Below, in pieces: positions 28,968 to 38,772 of a stretch of DNA of 64,000 bases. The stretch lies in NCBI RefSeq assembly GCF_009720525.1, contig NZ_CP043930.1, forward strand, positions 7,886,001 to 7,950,000, in the 5' to 3' direction. Both the position numbers and the translations under genes were made by a program. Source of the DNA: Gimesia benthica (GTDB lineage Bacteria; Planctomycetota; Planctomycetia; Planctomycetales; Planctomycetaceae). Each line of letters starts with the position of its first letter. The first letter of the stretch is position 1. The notes beneath the pieces were generated by a model. The model saw only the letters and a program-made list of their open reading frames with translations, made no database searches and was not told where the DNA came from.

Positions 28968-29922
28968 TGACCAACAGAATCATCCGCCTGTCATCAATAT
29001 TGAGAATGTCTCTCATTCCTTCAAAGGGCATCGTGCACTTCAGGGAATCAGTTTTCAGGTACACCCACAATCCCTGCATGGATTCGTAGGGCCGAATGGT
29101 GCCGGCAAGACGACAACACTCAAAATCATCTGCACGCTGCTGCAACCTCAGGCAGGCAAAGTCGCCGTTTTTGGGCATGATGTGCGTACTGCCGTCAAGG
29201 AGATTCGAAAGCGGATCGGCTTCATGCCGGATCATTTCAGTACCTACCGCCAGATGACTGTCTTTGAATATCTGGACTTCTTTGGGGCTGCTTATGGATT
29301 AAAGCAGGAACAGCGCGACCAGGTCATCAATGATGTGCTGACATTAACGGACATGGATGGCCGCAGAGATTCGCTGATCAGTGGACTGTCGCGGGGTATG
29401 CAGCAGCGGGTGAGTCTGGCACGGGTGCTAGTGAACGATCCCGACCTGCTCTTGTTAGACGAACCTGCTTCCGGCCTGGATCCCCGAGCCCGGATTGAGT
29501 TAATGGAAATTCTCCAGGAACTGAAGCGGATGGGCAAAACGATTTTCATCAGCTCTCATATCCTCAGTGAGCTCGCTGAGTTATGTGACAGCGTAACCAT
29601 TATCGACCGCGGGTTGATTAAATACAGTGGATCCATGGATGGTCTGCTGAATTATGAACAGGAACATCCCGTCTATAAGATCACCCTTGAATCGGAACCG
29701 GATGCGATTATCGCTGCTCTGGCGAATGAACCCGGTATCGTCAATGTCGAAAAGACACCCAAACCACGGGAAATGCGGGTGACCTTTGATATGACGATCC
29801 TCAATTCCAGTGCACTGCTTTCTAAAATCATTGCACTCAATGGAGTCATCGATTCCTTCCAGCGAGACAAGAAGCATTTGAACCAGGCATTTCTGGATCT
29901 CACAGAGCAGGGGGTACGCTGA
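28960..29922 (+). CDS. ABC-2 transporter ATPase, module 2
   Basis: The protein has 320 residues; ATG at 28960 overlaps the upstream gene by 8 bases. Walker A GPNGAGKTT, signature LSRGMQQR, Walker B LLLLDEP and the ISSHILSEL switch are intact. It is clearly related to the ATPase at 24232: shared blocks include GFMPDHF versus GYMPDFF and DEPASGLDPRARIE in both. The pair therefore looks like a module duplication. The permease ATG shares the final base of its stop. Confidence 0.92.
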   Translation: MINDQQNHPPVINIENVSHSFKGHRALQGISFQVHPQSLHGFVGPNGAGKTTTLKIICTLLQPQAGKVAVFGHDVRTAVKEIRKRIGFMPDHFSTYRQMTVFEYLDFFGAAYGLKQEQRDQVINDVLTLTDMDGRRDSLISGLSRGMQQRVSLARVLVNDPDLLLLDEPASGLDPRARIELMEILQELKRMGKTIFISSHILSELAELCDSVTIIDRGLIKYSGSMDGLLNYEQEHPVYKITLESEPDAIIAALANEPGIVNVEKTPKPREMRVTFDMTILNSSALLSKIIALNGVIDSFQRDKKHLNQAFLDLTEQGVR

Positions 29923-31475
29923 TGTTTCAGGGAACCTTTGCACTCTTTCACCGTGCGTTGGCAGTCGACTTTCGTCTGATGCGCACACATCTGTTTCGCT
30001 TCCTGTTTGCGATCCTGATTCTGTTCTGCCTCTTCTCCGCCCAGATGAGCAGTTCCATGATGGGGGCTGCTGGTCTGGCTTTGTTCGGACAGATCGTCTA
30101 TCTGAATTTTGTGTTTATCCTGATTGCAGGCATCAGCTTCTTCGCAACAGCGATCACCGAAGAAAAGGAAGAAGAGACCATCGGACTGCTATTGATGGCA
30201 GGGGTCAACCCGGTCTCTCTACTGCTGGGGAAAATGCTGCCCCGCCTGATTGCCGCCCTGTTACTGCTCTCGATTCAGTTCCCGTTTACGCTATTGGCAA
30301 TCACGCTCGGCGGCGTTATGTTCTCGCAGGTCCTTGCCGCCTATATCGCGCTGGCAGCCTTCCTGTTTCTGGTCGCGAACCTGGGCCTGTTGTGCTCTGT
30401 GATCAGCGCGCGTTCGCGGACGGCTTCCACCCTGGTCTTTATCGGCCTGGTTACGTACTTTCTGGGTGTCCCTCTGTTAGAACTGCTACGAACTGCGGCC
30501 ATCAATGAAAACTGGATCTCCGGAAATTTCTTCCCCGTGAAAGTCGCGGGGATCATTCTCGAATGGATCTACGATTCCTCAGTAATCAAACAGGTTACGA
30601 CCATCCTGTCGACCGGCTTCAACGAGACGGCCTGGGGATACCAGTTCTGGAGCAATTTGTTGTTTGGACTGTTCCTGTTTGGTCTGGCGAACTGGCTGTT
30701 CACCCGCTTTGCGTTGCTCGAACAGTCTTCTACTCCCGAACGCAGGCTCGTCGCAAAAAAGAAACGCAGTATGTTTTCCCCGGGGCGCGCCTGGCCTCAG
30801 GCACTGATGTGGAAAGACTTCTTTTTTGTCCACGGCGGCTATGGCATGAGCCTGATCAAATTCATTGCCTACGGAATGGCTTTGTTCTCTCTCTGTACTT
30901 TTTTTGGTTACACCACACGTAGCTATTCCATCCAGGAAATCGGAATGACGATGTTCTGGACCATGTTGATTGTTATTCTGATTGAAATCAGTCTGATCTC
31001 GGCGCGGATCTTCCATGTGGAAATCCAGTGGAAGACGCTGGTCTCCACGGCGATGCTCCCTGAGTCGATGGCGAAGATAGCATATACGAAAGTGCTGGGA
31101 TCTCTACTGAGTATCCTGCCGGCCTTCTTCTATCTGTCATTGGGCGTGTTATTCAGACTCAGGGAAATGCGCTACGATTCCGGTCTGGTTTTTGCCGAAC
31201 CCGGGTTCTGGATGATGTGTACCGAGATCCTGTTTTTCTGGCATTTGACGGCTTTTCTGTCCACCTACATTAAATGGGGCGCATTACCCCTTTCGTTCTT
31301 CACCATGTGGATGGGTAACACCTTTTTCTTTATTTCAGTCAGTTTACTTTCACTGGGAGCAGGGGCGCCTGATATGGATGGACTTTCCGTCGCGGTAACG
31401 TTTATGATGATGATTGGCATTATTGCTTTTCATTTTCTGATCAAAGAACGTTTGGTCCATCTGGCTTCACAATAA
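29922..31475 (+). CDS. ABC-2 type permease, module 2
   Basis: The protein has 517 residues; ATG overlaps the ATPase stop by one base (TGATG). About twelve hydrophobic segments lie in two halves around a soluble stretch near 265-300 (LLEQSSTPERRLVAKKKRS). The first half has the ABC-2 signature region TAITEEKEEETIGLLLMAG, parallel to the HEKERNSLGLLLITR of module 1. It completes the second ABC module. The C-terminal part lacks the proline-rich tail of the module 1 permease. A 34-base gap leads to the Tat-exported protein. Confidence 0.9.
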   Translation: MFQGTFALFHRALAVDFRLMRTHLFRFLFAILILFCLFSAQMSSSMMGAAGLALFGQIVYLNFVFILIAGISFFATAITEEKEEETIGLLLMAGVNPVSLLLGKMLPRLIAALLLLSIQFPFTLLAITLGGVMFSQVLAAYIALAAFLFLVANLGLLCSVISARSRTASTLVFIGLVTYFLGVPLLELLRTAAINENWISGNFFPVKVAGIILEWIYDSSVIKQVTTILSTGFNETAWGYQFWSNLLFGLFLFGLANWLFTRFALLEQSSTPERRLVAKKKRSMFSPGRAWPQALMWKDFFFVHGGYGMSLIKFIAYGMALFSLCTFFGYTTRSYSIQEIGMTMFWTMLIVILIEISLISARIFHVEIQWKTLVSTAMLPESMAKIAYTKVLGSLLSILPAFFYLSLGVLFRLREMRYDSGLVFAEPGFWMMCTEILFFWHLTAFLSTYIKWGALPLSFFTMWMGNTFFFISVSLLSLGAGAPDMDGLSVAVTFMMMIGIIAFHFLIKERLVHLASQ

Positions 31476-31509
31476 ACTGTTCCTTTTACCTGCTGAAACA
31501 GAGGTTCTT

Positions 31510-32388
31510 ATGCACTCACCCATCAGTCGTCGAAACATGCTGCAGACATCAGGCGCTCTGGCAGCAACTGCGCTCGGGCTTTCGGCGGCCCATGCTTCTT
31601 CCTCCAAAACACTTAAGGGAAATATCAATCAGTCAGTTGTTCACTGGTGCTTCAAGAAGTACTGGGACATCGATAAAACGGCCCAGGTCGCCAGTCAGCT
31701 GGGAATCAAAAGTGTAGAACTGACGCCAGCCGAGAACTGGAAAACACTTCAGAAACATGGCTTAACCTGCGCGATCGCATCCAGCCACGGGTTCAAAGTC
31801 GGTTTCAACAACCCGGATAACTGGGATCAATGTATTGAAATTCTGCGTAAGCGAATCGATGAATGTGCCGCGGGCGGCGTCAAAAATGTGATCACTTTCA
31901 CCGGCATGCGGGACGGTATCAGCGATGATGAAGGAGCGAAGAACTGCGTTGCCGGCCTGAAAAAGATCATCGGTTACGCCGAGAAGAATAATGTGAATCT
32001 CTGCCTGGAAATGCTGAATTCTCGTGACAGCAGCCATCCCATGAAAGGTCATCCCGGCTATCAGGGAGATCATACGGATTACTGCATCGACATCATCAAA
32101 CAGGTCGGTTCAGACCGAATGAAGCTGCTGTTTGATATCTACCATGTCCAGATTATGGACGGGGACGTGATCCGTCGCCTGCACGAACATAAGGACTACA
32201 TCGGGCACGTGCACACAGCCGGGAATCCAGGGCGTGGCGAACTGGATATGAAACAGGAAATCAATTATCCGCCAATCATGCAGGCGCTGCTCGATATTGG
32301 CTATCAGGGATTTGTCGGACAGGAATTCATTCCAACTCGCGATCCCTACGAGGGTCTGAAAGAAGCCGTCATCCTGTGTGACGTCTAA
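31510..32388 (+). CDS. Tat-exported TIM-barrel protein, hydroxypyruvate isomerase/xylose isomerase-like
   Basis: The protein has 292 residues. The N-terminus carries a twin-arginine signal (SRRNMLQTSGALAATALG) with cleavage near AHA-SS. The remaining sequence is an AP endonuclease family 2/xylose isomerase-like barrel: VKNVITFTGMR, LCLEMLNSR, DIYHVQIMDGD, IGHVHTAGNPGRGE, GFVGQEF. The Glu, Asp, His and Glu at strand ends match the divalent metal site of hydroxypyruvate isomerase (Hyi) proteins. Such proteins are abundant as exported enzymes in planctomycetes, often of unproven substrate. The gene ends at a bidirectional terminator. Confidence 0.88.
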   Translation: MHSPISRRNMLQTSGALAATALGLSAAHASSSKTLKGNINQSVVHWCFKKYWDIDKTAQVASQLGIKSVELTPAENWKTLQKHGLTCAIASSHGFKVGFNNPDNWDQCIEILRKRIDECAAGGVKNVITFTGMRDGISDDEGAKNCVAGLKKIIGYAEKNNVNLCLEMLNSRDSSHPMKGHPGYQGDHTDYCIDIIKQVGSDRMKLLFDIYHVQIMDGDVIRRLHEHKDYIGHVHTAGNPGRGELDMKQEINYPPIMQALLDIGYQGFVGQEFIPTRDPYEGLKEAVILCDV

Positions 32389-32407
32389 GCAATTCAGCTG
32401 CAGAATC

Positions 32408-32454
32408 AAAAAACGGCTGGGAAGGAAATCATTTTTCTTCCCAGCCGTTTTACT
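32408..32454. terminator. Bidirectional intrinsic terminator between the TIM-barrel gene and leuB
   Basis: A 15-base-pair perfect inverted repeat (left arm 32410-32424, right arm 32437-32451; core ACGGCTGGGAAG) has a 12-base loop and A/T runs on both sides, so it can terminate transcription from both converging genes. Confidence 0.9.
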
Positions 32455-32477
32455 TTGAATTACGGTGAATACCGTTC

Positions 32478-33551
32478 TCAGGCAGTCAGTTCCTGAATGA
32501 CGAGGTCGCCCATTTCACTGGTCGAAATACTCTTACCACCGGCAGCAATATCAGCTGTACGATGTCCTGCAGCCACAACCCGGGCGACAGCTTCTTCGAC
32601 GGCAGCTGCTTCCGTTTCCAGGTTGAGTGAATGTCGCAGCAGCATGGCGGTGGCCAGAATCGTTGCCAGTGGATTTGCAATCCCTTTGCCGGCAATATCC
32701 GGTGCGGAACCATGAATCGGCTCATACAGGCCGGGGCCATCGGAGCCCAGTGATGCAGAGGGGAGCAGTCCCAGCGAACCGGGCAGCATCGATCCTTCGT
32801 CAGTAAGGATGTCGCCAAACATGTTTCCAGTGACGACAACATCAAAATCAGAAGGTCGTGAGATCAGGTGCATGGCCATTGCATCGACGAGAACCACTTC
32901 GTATTCGATATCCGGAAACTCGTTCTTGATCACGTCGGCGGCAACCTGACGCCAGAGACGAGAGACTTCGAGCACGTTCGCTTTGTCGACGGAGGTGAGC
33001 TTGCCCCGCCGATTACGGGCCGATTCTGCAGCCAGGCGGACGATACGGGCGATTTCCGACGTTGTGTACGTCATCATGCTGTATGCTTTTTCGCCATCCG
33101 GAGATTCCATACGGCCTGACTCACCAAAGTAAATCCCGCCGGTCAGTTCACGGAAAAAGAGAATGTCGGTGCCTTCGATGATTTCCCGTTTGAGTGGTGA
33201 GGCATCGAGCAACTCACTGTAAGGCTTAATCGGACGCAGATTCGCGAACAGTCCCAGTTCCTTACGGATTTTCAGCAAACCAGCTTCGGGACGTGTTTTC
33301 GCGGTTGGATCGTCCCATTTAGGACCACCGACGGCTCCCAGGAGAATCGCCTGCGATGCCTGGCAGGTCTCCAGAGTCTGTGGAGGCAGCGGATCGCCGA
33401 AATCATCGATGGCATTGCCTCCCATCGGGCAGGAGGGAGTTTCGAACTGGTGGCCATATTTATCGGCAACCGTATCAATAACTCGCTTGGCCTGTGCAAC
33501 AATTTCCGGCCCGATACCATCGCCGGGTAATAGGGTAATCCGAGCTTCCAC
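32478..33551 (-). CDS. leuB: 3-isopropylmalate dehydrogenase
   Basis: The protein has 357 residues from GTG 33551, selected because GAGGA lies 7 bases upstream and the length fits LeuB; an in-frame TTG at 33587 would add 12 poorly conserved residues. Motifs: [14 protein letters not shown], the substrate-binding region [11 protein letters not shown], the metal/substrate acidic residues in VDAMAMHLI and [13 protein letters not shown], and the NAD-binding [18 protein letters not shown]. It oxidises and decarboxylates 3-isopropylmalate in leucine biosynthesis in the cytoplasm. No other leucine gene is adjacent. Confidence 0.97.
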   Translation of the reverse strand: MEARITLLPGDGIGPEIVAQAKRVIDTVADKYGHQFETPSCPMGGNAIDDFGDPLPPQTLETCQASQAILLGAVGGPKWDDPTAKTRPEAGLLKIRKELGLFANLRPIKPYSELLDASPLKREIIEGTDILFFRELTGGIYFGESGRMESPDGEKAYSMMTYTTSEIARIVRLAAESARNRRGKLTSVDKANVLEVSRLWRQVAADVIKNEFPDIEYEVVLVDAMAMHLISRPSDFDVVVTGNMFGDILTDEGSMLPGSLGLLPSASLGSDGPGLYEPIHGSAPDIAGKGIANPLATILATAMLLRHSLNLETEAAAVEEAVARVVAAGHRTADIAAGGKSISTSEMGDLVIQELTA

Positions 33552-33997
33552 GGTACTTTCCTCACTAGATCTTAAATTTTTCTGCAAACGATTGATAAAT
33601 CATACGGAAGAGTCAATTTAGCGACTGAACAGTGAAAACTCCAGTCGTGGCTCAGGCGATTTTTTATGGATCCCGGTCACGATGCAGTTTCGCGGTTGGA
33701 AGGCGTCTAAAACGGAATGTACACCCCTTTGGTGATCGCTATGACTGTCATAATCGGACAGCTGGTATTATCCGAATCTGTTGAATTCCTATAGAAAATC
33801 AAGTGAAAAGAGCAAGTTACCGATAGAGAAAGATAAGAACCCGCTGTTTTTGCAGAGTGGGTCGTTATTTGATTTACTTCGTCGATTCGCATTCACAGCC
33901 CCCAAGACTGGTCAGGAAGGTTTTTTGGAAAGGGGCTTACGCTCAGGAGGAGCTAGCGAAATAGTAATCGATGTATGCTACAGGACAGGGACATCGC
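33552..33997. other. 446-base intergenic region between leuB and a small membrane protein gene
   Basis: This is the longest gene-free stretch in the window. It must hold the divergent promoters. On the minus strand a TTGACT box (complement of 33611-33616) lies 60 bases before the leuB GTG without a well-placed -10. On the plus strand a TATTAT box is present near 33768 within a short dyad region. An AGGAGG run at about 33945 has no start codon at proper spacing. I see no RNA gene or convincing ORF here. Confidence 0.5.
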
Positions 33998-34276
33998 ATG
34001 TTTCGCTCATCATTTTTTGCTGCCGGCTTATTTGTACTGCTGACGGGTACGTCATTTCTGTTTGTGGACAAGATGGTCCTCTCACACAAAGTGACGGTGG
34101 AAGAAGAACCAGAGCCCGTTCGCGAACCTGAGTTCCGTGGATTTCTGGGGATGACCTCACTGAATGAGGATCAGCAGGAAGAACTGAATCCCCCTGACTG
34201 GGCTGCCTTCAGCCTGATGTCGATCGGTGCAGTCACCATGCTTTACGCAGTTGCATTGCCTAAAAAAAACAAATAA
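33998..34276 (+). CDS. Small membrane protein, unknown function
   Basis: The protein has 92 residues from ATG 33998, with AGGG 7 bases upstream; ATG 33971 gives 101 residues with no visible ribosome site. Two hydrophobic segments, N-terminal (SSFFAAGLFVLLTGTSFLFV) and C-terminal (AFSLMSIGAVTMLYAVAL), flank a charged middle rich in glutamate and proline (VEEEPEPVREPEFRG) that probably lies outside the cytoplasm. The tail is basic (PKKNK). No family recognised. A terminator follows 30 bases downstream. Confidence 0.6.
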   Translation: MFRSSFFAAGLFVLLTGTSFLFVDKMVLSHKVTVEEEPEPVREPEFRGFLGMTSLNEDQQEELNPPDWAAFSLMSIGAVTMLYAVALPKKNK

Positions 34277-34305
34277 TCTCCGACTGATCTCAGAGATATC
34301 AGATC

Positions 34306-34343
34306 AACAGCGATGACCATACCTGGTTCATCGCTGTTTTCGT
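34306..34343. terminator. Intrinsic terminator between convergent genes
   Basis: Inverted repeat AACAGCGATGA (34306-34316) and TCATCGCTGTT (34328-34338) with an 11-base loop, followed by a T-rich tract on the plus strand. It sits between the small membrane protein gene and the CBM9-like gene and may serve both. Confidence 0.8.
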
Positions 34344-34344
34344 T

Positions 34345-34971
34345 TCAGGATTCCAGTCGCATGGTCGACCAGAGACTCGGGTCCTGGCCAAAGGGGAATT
34401 CCTGGTTGATCGTCATGAATTGCTCACCCAGTTCCGAATCGAAGATCTTATAGTAAAAGCCAAGCTGGGGATAAGCGGCAGGATCGTAGCCATTGAGCGT
34501 TTCCGCAGGCAGCCAGGCTTCCAGTTCATAGCCGTTGTTTTTGAGGTCCGACCAGAGTTTGATCTGAGAGAGGTCTGACTGCGGAGCGTCTGACTGGGCG
34601 CGATTGATTGTCATCTGCGTGCAGAGTGGCTGTTTGCGGGTATTTCCACAGGCCTGGAACTGAAACAGGTGACAGTACCGGTTGGCCCGATGGATGTTTT
34701 TGGTATCGCGTGTGTCAATCCAGACCTGAAAGGTCTCTGCGGGCGTCGTGGGATGCTGTTTCGAATCCACTTTCAGACTGATTCCCAGTCCCTCGTTATT
34801 CCAGGCCAGCTTGACCGTTCCCCATTTTGAGGCATCCTGCTGAAACGTCAGATCGGGCAGGGTACAGGCAGCGGGCAACTTGAGCAGCCGCCCCTTCTGA
34901 TGGGGAATCTTTTTTACTTCCTGCAGCGTGATCGCGTGGCGAAAGTAAAACGAATGTGGAATGATCGACAT
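34345..34971 (-). CDS. CBM9-like/DOMON-type carbohydrate-binding domain protein
   Basis: The protein has 208 residues from ATG 34971. Features such as WNNEGLGISLKVD, FQVWIDTRDTKNIHRANRYCHLF and the closing GQDPSLWSTMRL match the CBM9-like beta-sandwich fold seen in many planctomycete hypothetical proteins. No signal peptide or membrane segment is apparent, so the location is probably cytoplasmic, which is odd for a sugar binder. No catalytic domain is attached. It is divergent from the UvrA-like gene with a 139-base gap. Function unknown. Confidence 0.7.
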   Translation of the reverse strand: MSIIPHSFYFRHAITLQEVKKIPHQKGRLLKLPAACTLPDLTFQQDASKWGTVKLAWNNEGLGISLKVDSKQHPTTPAETFQVWIDTRDTKNIHRANRYCHLFQFQACGNTRKQPLCTQMTINRAQSDAPQSDLSQIKLWSDLKNNGYELEAWLPAETLNGYDPAAYPQLGFYYKIFDSELGEQFMTINQEFPFGQDPSLWSTMRLES

Positions 34972-35110
34972 AAGCTTTCTGGTCCTGAACTTTTAATATT
35001 CTCAACAGCGATTAAAATCATATCAGTTGCCTGTCACCCCATCCAGCGTTGTCCCCGTTCTTTCCCAGCTGTTTTTTTATTGAAACCAACCGGGATTCAG
35101 AAAGCCTTCT

Positions 35111-37639
35111 ATGCCCAGCCAGTCGATGCAAGCCATTCAGATTCATGGGGCTCGCTGCCATAATCTGAAAAATATCGACGTCACTTTTCCACATCAGCAA
35201 CTGACGGTGGTGACCGGAGTCAGTGGTAGTGGCAAAAGCAGCCTGGTGTTTGACACCGTGCACAGCGAAGGTCAGCGGCGCTTCCTGGAAAACCTCTCGC
35301 CGGCCACCCGTCAATTACTCAGCCAGATGACACCTCCTGATGTGGACCTGATCACAGGACTGCCCCCCACGATCAGTATTGAACAGACCCCACGTACCCA
35401 GTCGAAACGCAGCACACTGGCGACGCTGACCGAGGTCTACGATTTCTTTCGCATCCTTTATGCACAAGTGGGAATCGTACATTGCACGCGTTGTGGGCAA
35501 CCATTGCACCAGCAGTCGGCCGAACAGATTGTCGATCTGATACTGGCACTGGAAGATCGGCAGAAGGTCATGATTCTCGCGCCGGTGGTCAGCGGTAAGA
35601 AGGGGCAGCACTCTGCGCTTCTGGAGAAGATTGTCAAAGAGGGGTTTGTGCGAGCACGCATTGACGGAGAGATTCTGGATGTCACACAGGCTCCCTCTCT
35701 CAACGAGCAGACGGACCACGATATTGAAATTGTGATCGACCGGATTATCGTCAAAGAGGGGATTGAGGCCCGTCTCAAGGAATCAGTCGATCTGGCTCTC
35801 AAGCATGGCAATGGAGCCTGTTATGTAACCCATCAGACACCAGAGGGCTGGTCGGACCGATATCTGAGCACCCGCCTGGCCTGTGGGGCGTGTAATCTGA
35901 GTTTCCCGGATCCCGAACCCCGCACCTTCAGCTTTAACAGCCCCTACGGAGCCTGTCCCGTCTGTGATGGGCTGGGGGTGATTGAAGCGGACGATGATGA
36001 GCAAACGGTCTCCGTATGCCCTGACTGCCAGGGAGGGAGACTGAATATCTATCCCCGATCCATTTTTCTACACCAGACCTCCATTGACCAGCTGATGCGA
36101 ATGACCCCCTCAGGCATCACCGCCTGGCTGCGTGAGTGGGAGTCTCAGGAGCTCGAACAGTCCGGCGCCCGAAATCGGGAAATTGCCAGCCAGTTGGTGC
36201 CGCCGATTCGGAGTCGTTTACAGTATCTGGAGGAAATCGGCCTGAATTACCTGCAGATGGCCCGGCCTGTCCGAACGCTTTCAGGGGGAGAACTGCAACG
36301 GGCGCGACTGGCGGCCTGCCTGGGGAGTGAGACAACCGGCGCCTGTTATATTCTCGACGAGCCGACTGCCGGTTTGCATGCAAAAGAGACGGAAAAACTC
36401 CTGACCATTCTGAATCGCCTTAAGCAGAATGGTAACACCGTGATTGTGGTAGAACACGATCTGGACCTGATCAAAGCCGGTGATCTGATTCTCGACCTGG
36501 GGCCGGGGGCAGGGCAGGCGGGAGGCGAAGTCGTCGCCGCGGGCTCTTACGAGGAGGTGGTCCAGAATGAAGAATCGTTTACCGCCCGGGCACTCCGCCA
36601 CGCTGCTCACTTTCCAGACGCGCTGACGAGTCCCCCGTCAGACGCGAAAATCAGCCTGACCGGGGCCCGGCTGCATAATCTGAAAAACGTCACACTCGAA
36701 CTTCCCCTCGGACAACTCGTCTGTGTCACCGGCGTCAGTGGATGTGGGAAAAGTACCCTGATCATGGAAACCCTGGTGCCGGCTCTGAAGGCGGAATTAC
36801 GAAAGCAGCAGGTTCAGAACAAAGAATACGATTCCCTGGATGGAGTCGCACACCTGCAACAGGTGAAGACCATTGATCAGACTCCCATTGGTCGCAGCGG
36901 TCGCTCTAATCCGGCGACGTTCTGTGGAATCTGGGATGAAGTCCGCAAATTATACGCGCGCACTAAGACAGCGCGATTGCGGGGATACACGGCGAGCCGT
37001 TTCAGTTTCAATTCAAAACAGGGACGCTGCACGGCCTGTCAGGGACAAGGGTACCGGCGTGTTGATCTGCAGTTCCTGCCTTCCCTGTATCTGCCCTGTG
37101 AGTTGTGTGGCACGCGGCGTTTTAACCGACAGACACTGGCCGTCAAGTATCGTGACAAAAGTGTGAGCGATCTGCTCGACATGTCCATAGCAGAGGCGGC
37201 ACAGTTTCTGGAGGCGATTCCCAAGGTCAGCGATGTGCTTAATGTCCTGGTTGAATTGGGACTGGATTATCTGGCACTGGGGCAGCCGGCCAACATGCTA
37301 TCCGGCGGTGAAGCTCAGCGATTGAAACTGGCGAAAGAACTCATCACCCGCACGCCAGGACAAACGCTGTTTGTACTCGATGAACCGACACGCGGGCTGC
37401 ACGTGCATGACATCGATCAATTAATGCAGGTATTACGACGACTGGTTGGAGCAGGTCATTCGGTCCTGTTTATCGAACATCAGGCACAGGCAATCATCCA
37501 GGCTGACTGGATGATTGAACTGGGACCGACGGGAGGCGAAGCCGGTGGTTACCTGCTCGATGCCGGCTCCCCCCGGGATGTGGCCCAGCGAAAAGCAGGG
37601 GCGACCGGTGAAATGCTGTCTGAACTTCTGTTGCGATAA
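35111..37639 (+). CDS. UvrA paralogue (excinuclease ABC subunit A-like ATPase) lacking the insertion domain
   Basis: The protein has 842 residues, about 100 fewer than standard UvrA. First ATPase: Walker [10 protein letters not shown] at 36-44, then a UvrB-binding-like domain (about 120-245; [24 protein letters not shown]), zinc module CPVCDGLG with CPDCQGGRL, signature [12 protein letters not shown] and [11 protein letters not shown]. Second ATPase: [10 protein letters not shown], zinc module [11 protein letters not shown] with [21 protein letters not shown] and [11 protein letters not shown]. In UvrA roughly 100 residues separate the two CxxC pairs of the first zinc region; here they are about 17 apart, so the DNA-contacting insertion domain is missing. 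It may be a damage-sensing or drug-resistance paralogue rather than the housekeeping enzyme. Confidence 0.88.
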   Translation: MPSQSMQAIQIHGARCHNLKNIDVTFPHQQLTVVTGVSGSGKSSLVFDTVHSEGQRRFLENLSPATRQLLSQMTPPDVDLITGLPPTISIEQTPRTQSKRSTLATLTEVYDFFRILYAQVGIVHCTRCGQPLHQQSAEQIVDLILALEDRQKVMILAPVVSGKKGQHSALLEKIVKEGFVRARIDGEILDVTQAPSLNEQTDHDIEIVIDRIIVKEGIEARLKESVDLALKHGNGACYVTHQTPEGWSDRYLSTRLACGACNLSFPDPEPRTFSFNSPYGACPVCDGLGVIEADDDEQTVSVCPDCQGGRLNIYPRSIFLHQTSIDQLMRMTPSGITAWLREWESQELEQSGARNREIASQLVPPIRSRLQYLEEIGLNYLQMARPVRTLSGGELQRARLAACLGSETTGACYILDEPTAGLHAKETEKLLTILNRLKQNGNTVIVVEHDLDLIKAGDLILDLGPGAGQAGGEVVAAGSYEEVVQNEESFTARALRHAAHFPDALTSPPSDAKISLTGARLHNLKNVTLELPLGQLVCVTGVSGCGKSTLIMETLVPALKAELRKQQVQNKEYDSLDGVAHLQQVKTIDQTPIGRSGRSNPATFCGIWDEVRKLYARTKTARLRGYTASRFSFNSKQGRCTACQGQGYRRVDLQFLPSLYLPCELCGTRRFNRQTLAVKYRDKSVSDLLDMSIAEAAQFLEAIPKVSDVLNVLVELGLDYLALGQPANMLSGGEAQRLKLAKELITRTPGQTLFVLDEPTRGLHVHDIDQLMQVLRRLVGAGHSVLFIEHQAQAIIQADWMIELGPTGGEAGGYLLDAGSPRDVAQRKAGATGEMLSELLLR

Positions 37640-37789
37640 ACGGGTTCGGAATGTTTTAGAAAAAGTTCGCAGTACAGTCCTGAAATCATAGCTGCAGGAA
37701 ACTATAATCCTCTCCCGCAGCGTACCGTACAGACAGATAACGCTGTAAGAACGAAATTCCCGGCTCTTAAGCACAGTTACAGAAACGTC

Positions 37790-38248
37790 ATGAAATTATT
37801 TAACGAATACGGTATCTCCTTTGAATATCCCGATGACTGGGAACTCTCCAAACAGGTCGATGAAGAGCACGGAGAAATCCAGATCAGCGTCAGCAGTGAA
37901 GAATCGTCTTTCTGGTTGATCTCACTCTACATGGTCGATGTCCCCCCAGAGGAATTACTCAACCGCTCACTGGAAGTCTTTCGGGAAGAATACGAAGAAG
38001 TCGATGTCTATAAAACCGACGTTAAGCTGGCAGGGAAAACCTGCCTGGCACGCGATCTGGAATTTGTCTGCTCTGAACTGATAAACAGCGCCTTTCTCCG
38101 CGTATTCGAGACGGATCTGTTTACGGCATTCGTGCTCTATCAGGGAACAGATCAGGAACTCGCCAAAACTCGGAAAGATCTGGAAGCAATTTCAGCCAGC
38201 CTGGATGTGTTTGACAGCGGCTATGAGGGATATCTGGACATCGTCTAG
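37790..38248 (+). CDS. PsbP/DUF1795-like small protein
   Basis: The protein has 152 residues from ATG 37790. The N-terminal EYGISFEYPDDWELSKQ resembles the opening strand pair of PsbP/DUF1795-type proteins, followed by alternating strands (EIQISVSSEESSFWLISLYMV) and a helix-rich acidic middle (EELLNRSLEVFREEYEEV). No signal peptide or membrane segment. Strongly acidic overall. Function unknown; the family label comes from local pattern only. Confidence 0.65.
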   Translation: MKLFNEYGISFEYPDDWELSKQVDEEHGEIQISVSSEESSFWLISLYMVDVPPEELLNRSLEVFREEYEEVDVYKTDVKLAGKTCLARDLEFVCSELINSAFLRVFETDLFTAFVLYQGTDQELAKTRKDLEAISASLDVFDSGYEGYLDIV

Positions 38249-38349
38249 GGATCGCCGAAATCCGTTCCCACTCCCCCAGAGATATCCTCAGAATTATTCA
38301 CGAAACCCGGTGGAATCCCCGTCGATTTTACGTTTTTTCTGATGAGGTA

Positions 38350-38378
38350 TTGTAGATCGAACTCCTAATCTGGATAAT
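38350..38378 (+). promoter_or_regulatory. Candidate promoter for the winged-helix gene
   Basis: TTGTAG (38350-38355) and GATAAT (38373-38378) are separated by 17 bases, about 55 bases before the ATG at 38433. The -10 match is good and the -35 match is partial. Confidence 0.35.
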
Positions 38379-38432
38379 GTGACTGACGTTCTATAACCGT
38401 AATCGACACGTTTACAGTTCAGGAGCAGACTG

Positions 38433-38660
38433 ATGTCAGTGGAAATTGAGTCGCACCAGGTCGAGAGCATCGGAGTCGTTGCAGGCCTCGTCTGGCAATA
38501 TTTGAGCGAGAATGAGCCGGTTACTTTAAGCAAATTGTCTCGTGAAATAGATGCTCCCCGCGATCTGGTAATGCAGGCCGTAGGCTGGTTGGGCCGCGAA
38601 GGAAAAATTTGCTTTCACAAAGGCTCTCGCAGCAAACTCATTTCTCTGAAGGAAGAATAG
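38433..38660 (+). CDS. Small winged helix-turn-helix protein (DUF2582-like)
   Basis: The protein has 75 residues with AGGAG 7 bases before ATG 38433. The whole sequence fits one compact winged-helix domain: VAGLVWQYLSENEPVTL, the recognition-helix region SREIDAPRDLVMQAVGWLGREGK, and a C-terminal wing (ICFHKGSRSKLISL). This resembles DUF2582-type domains found in many bacteria. It could bind DNA or act as a protein-interaction wHTH; no regulated gene can be named. Confidence 0.78.
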   Translation: MSVEIESHQVESIGVVAGLVWQYLSENEPVTLSKLSREIDAPRDLVMQAVGWLGREGKICFHKGSRSKLISLKEE

Positions 38661-38772
38661 CAGACAGTTCTACAGATTGATTTCTGACTGCCCGCAGCGA
38701 TCTGGGCACATCACTGCGGACAGACTGGAATCAGAGTCGTTTCGGGATTGCCCTGTGGGAGAATCTTTACTG

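Noticed and set aside
33781-34131. Open frame of 116 codons overlapping the small membrane protein gene
   Set aside because: The competing frame at 33998 has a ribosome site and a clean two-helix pattern; this one shows no coherent fold and has a TTG start.
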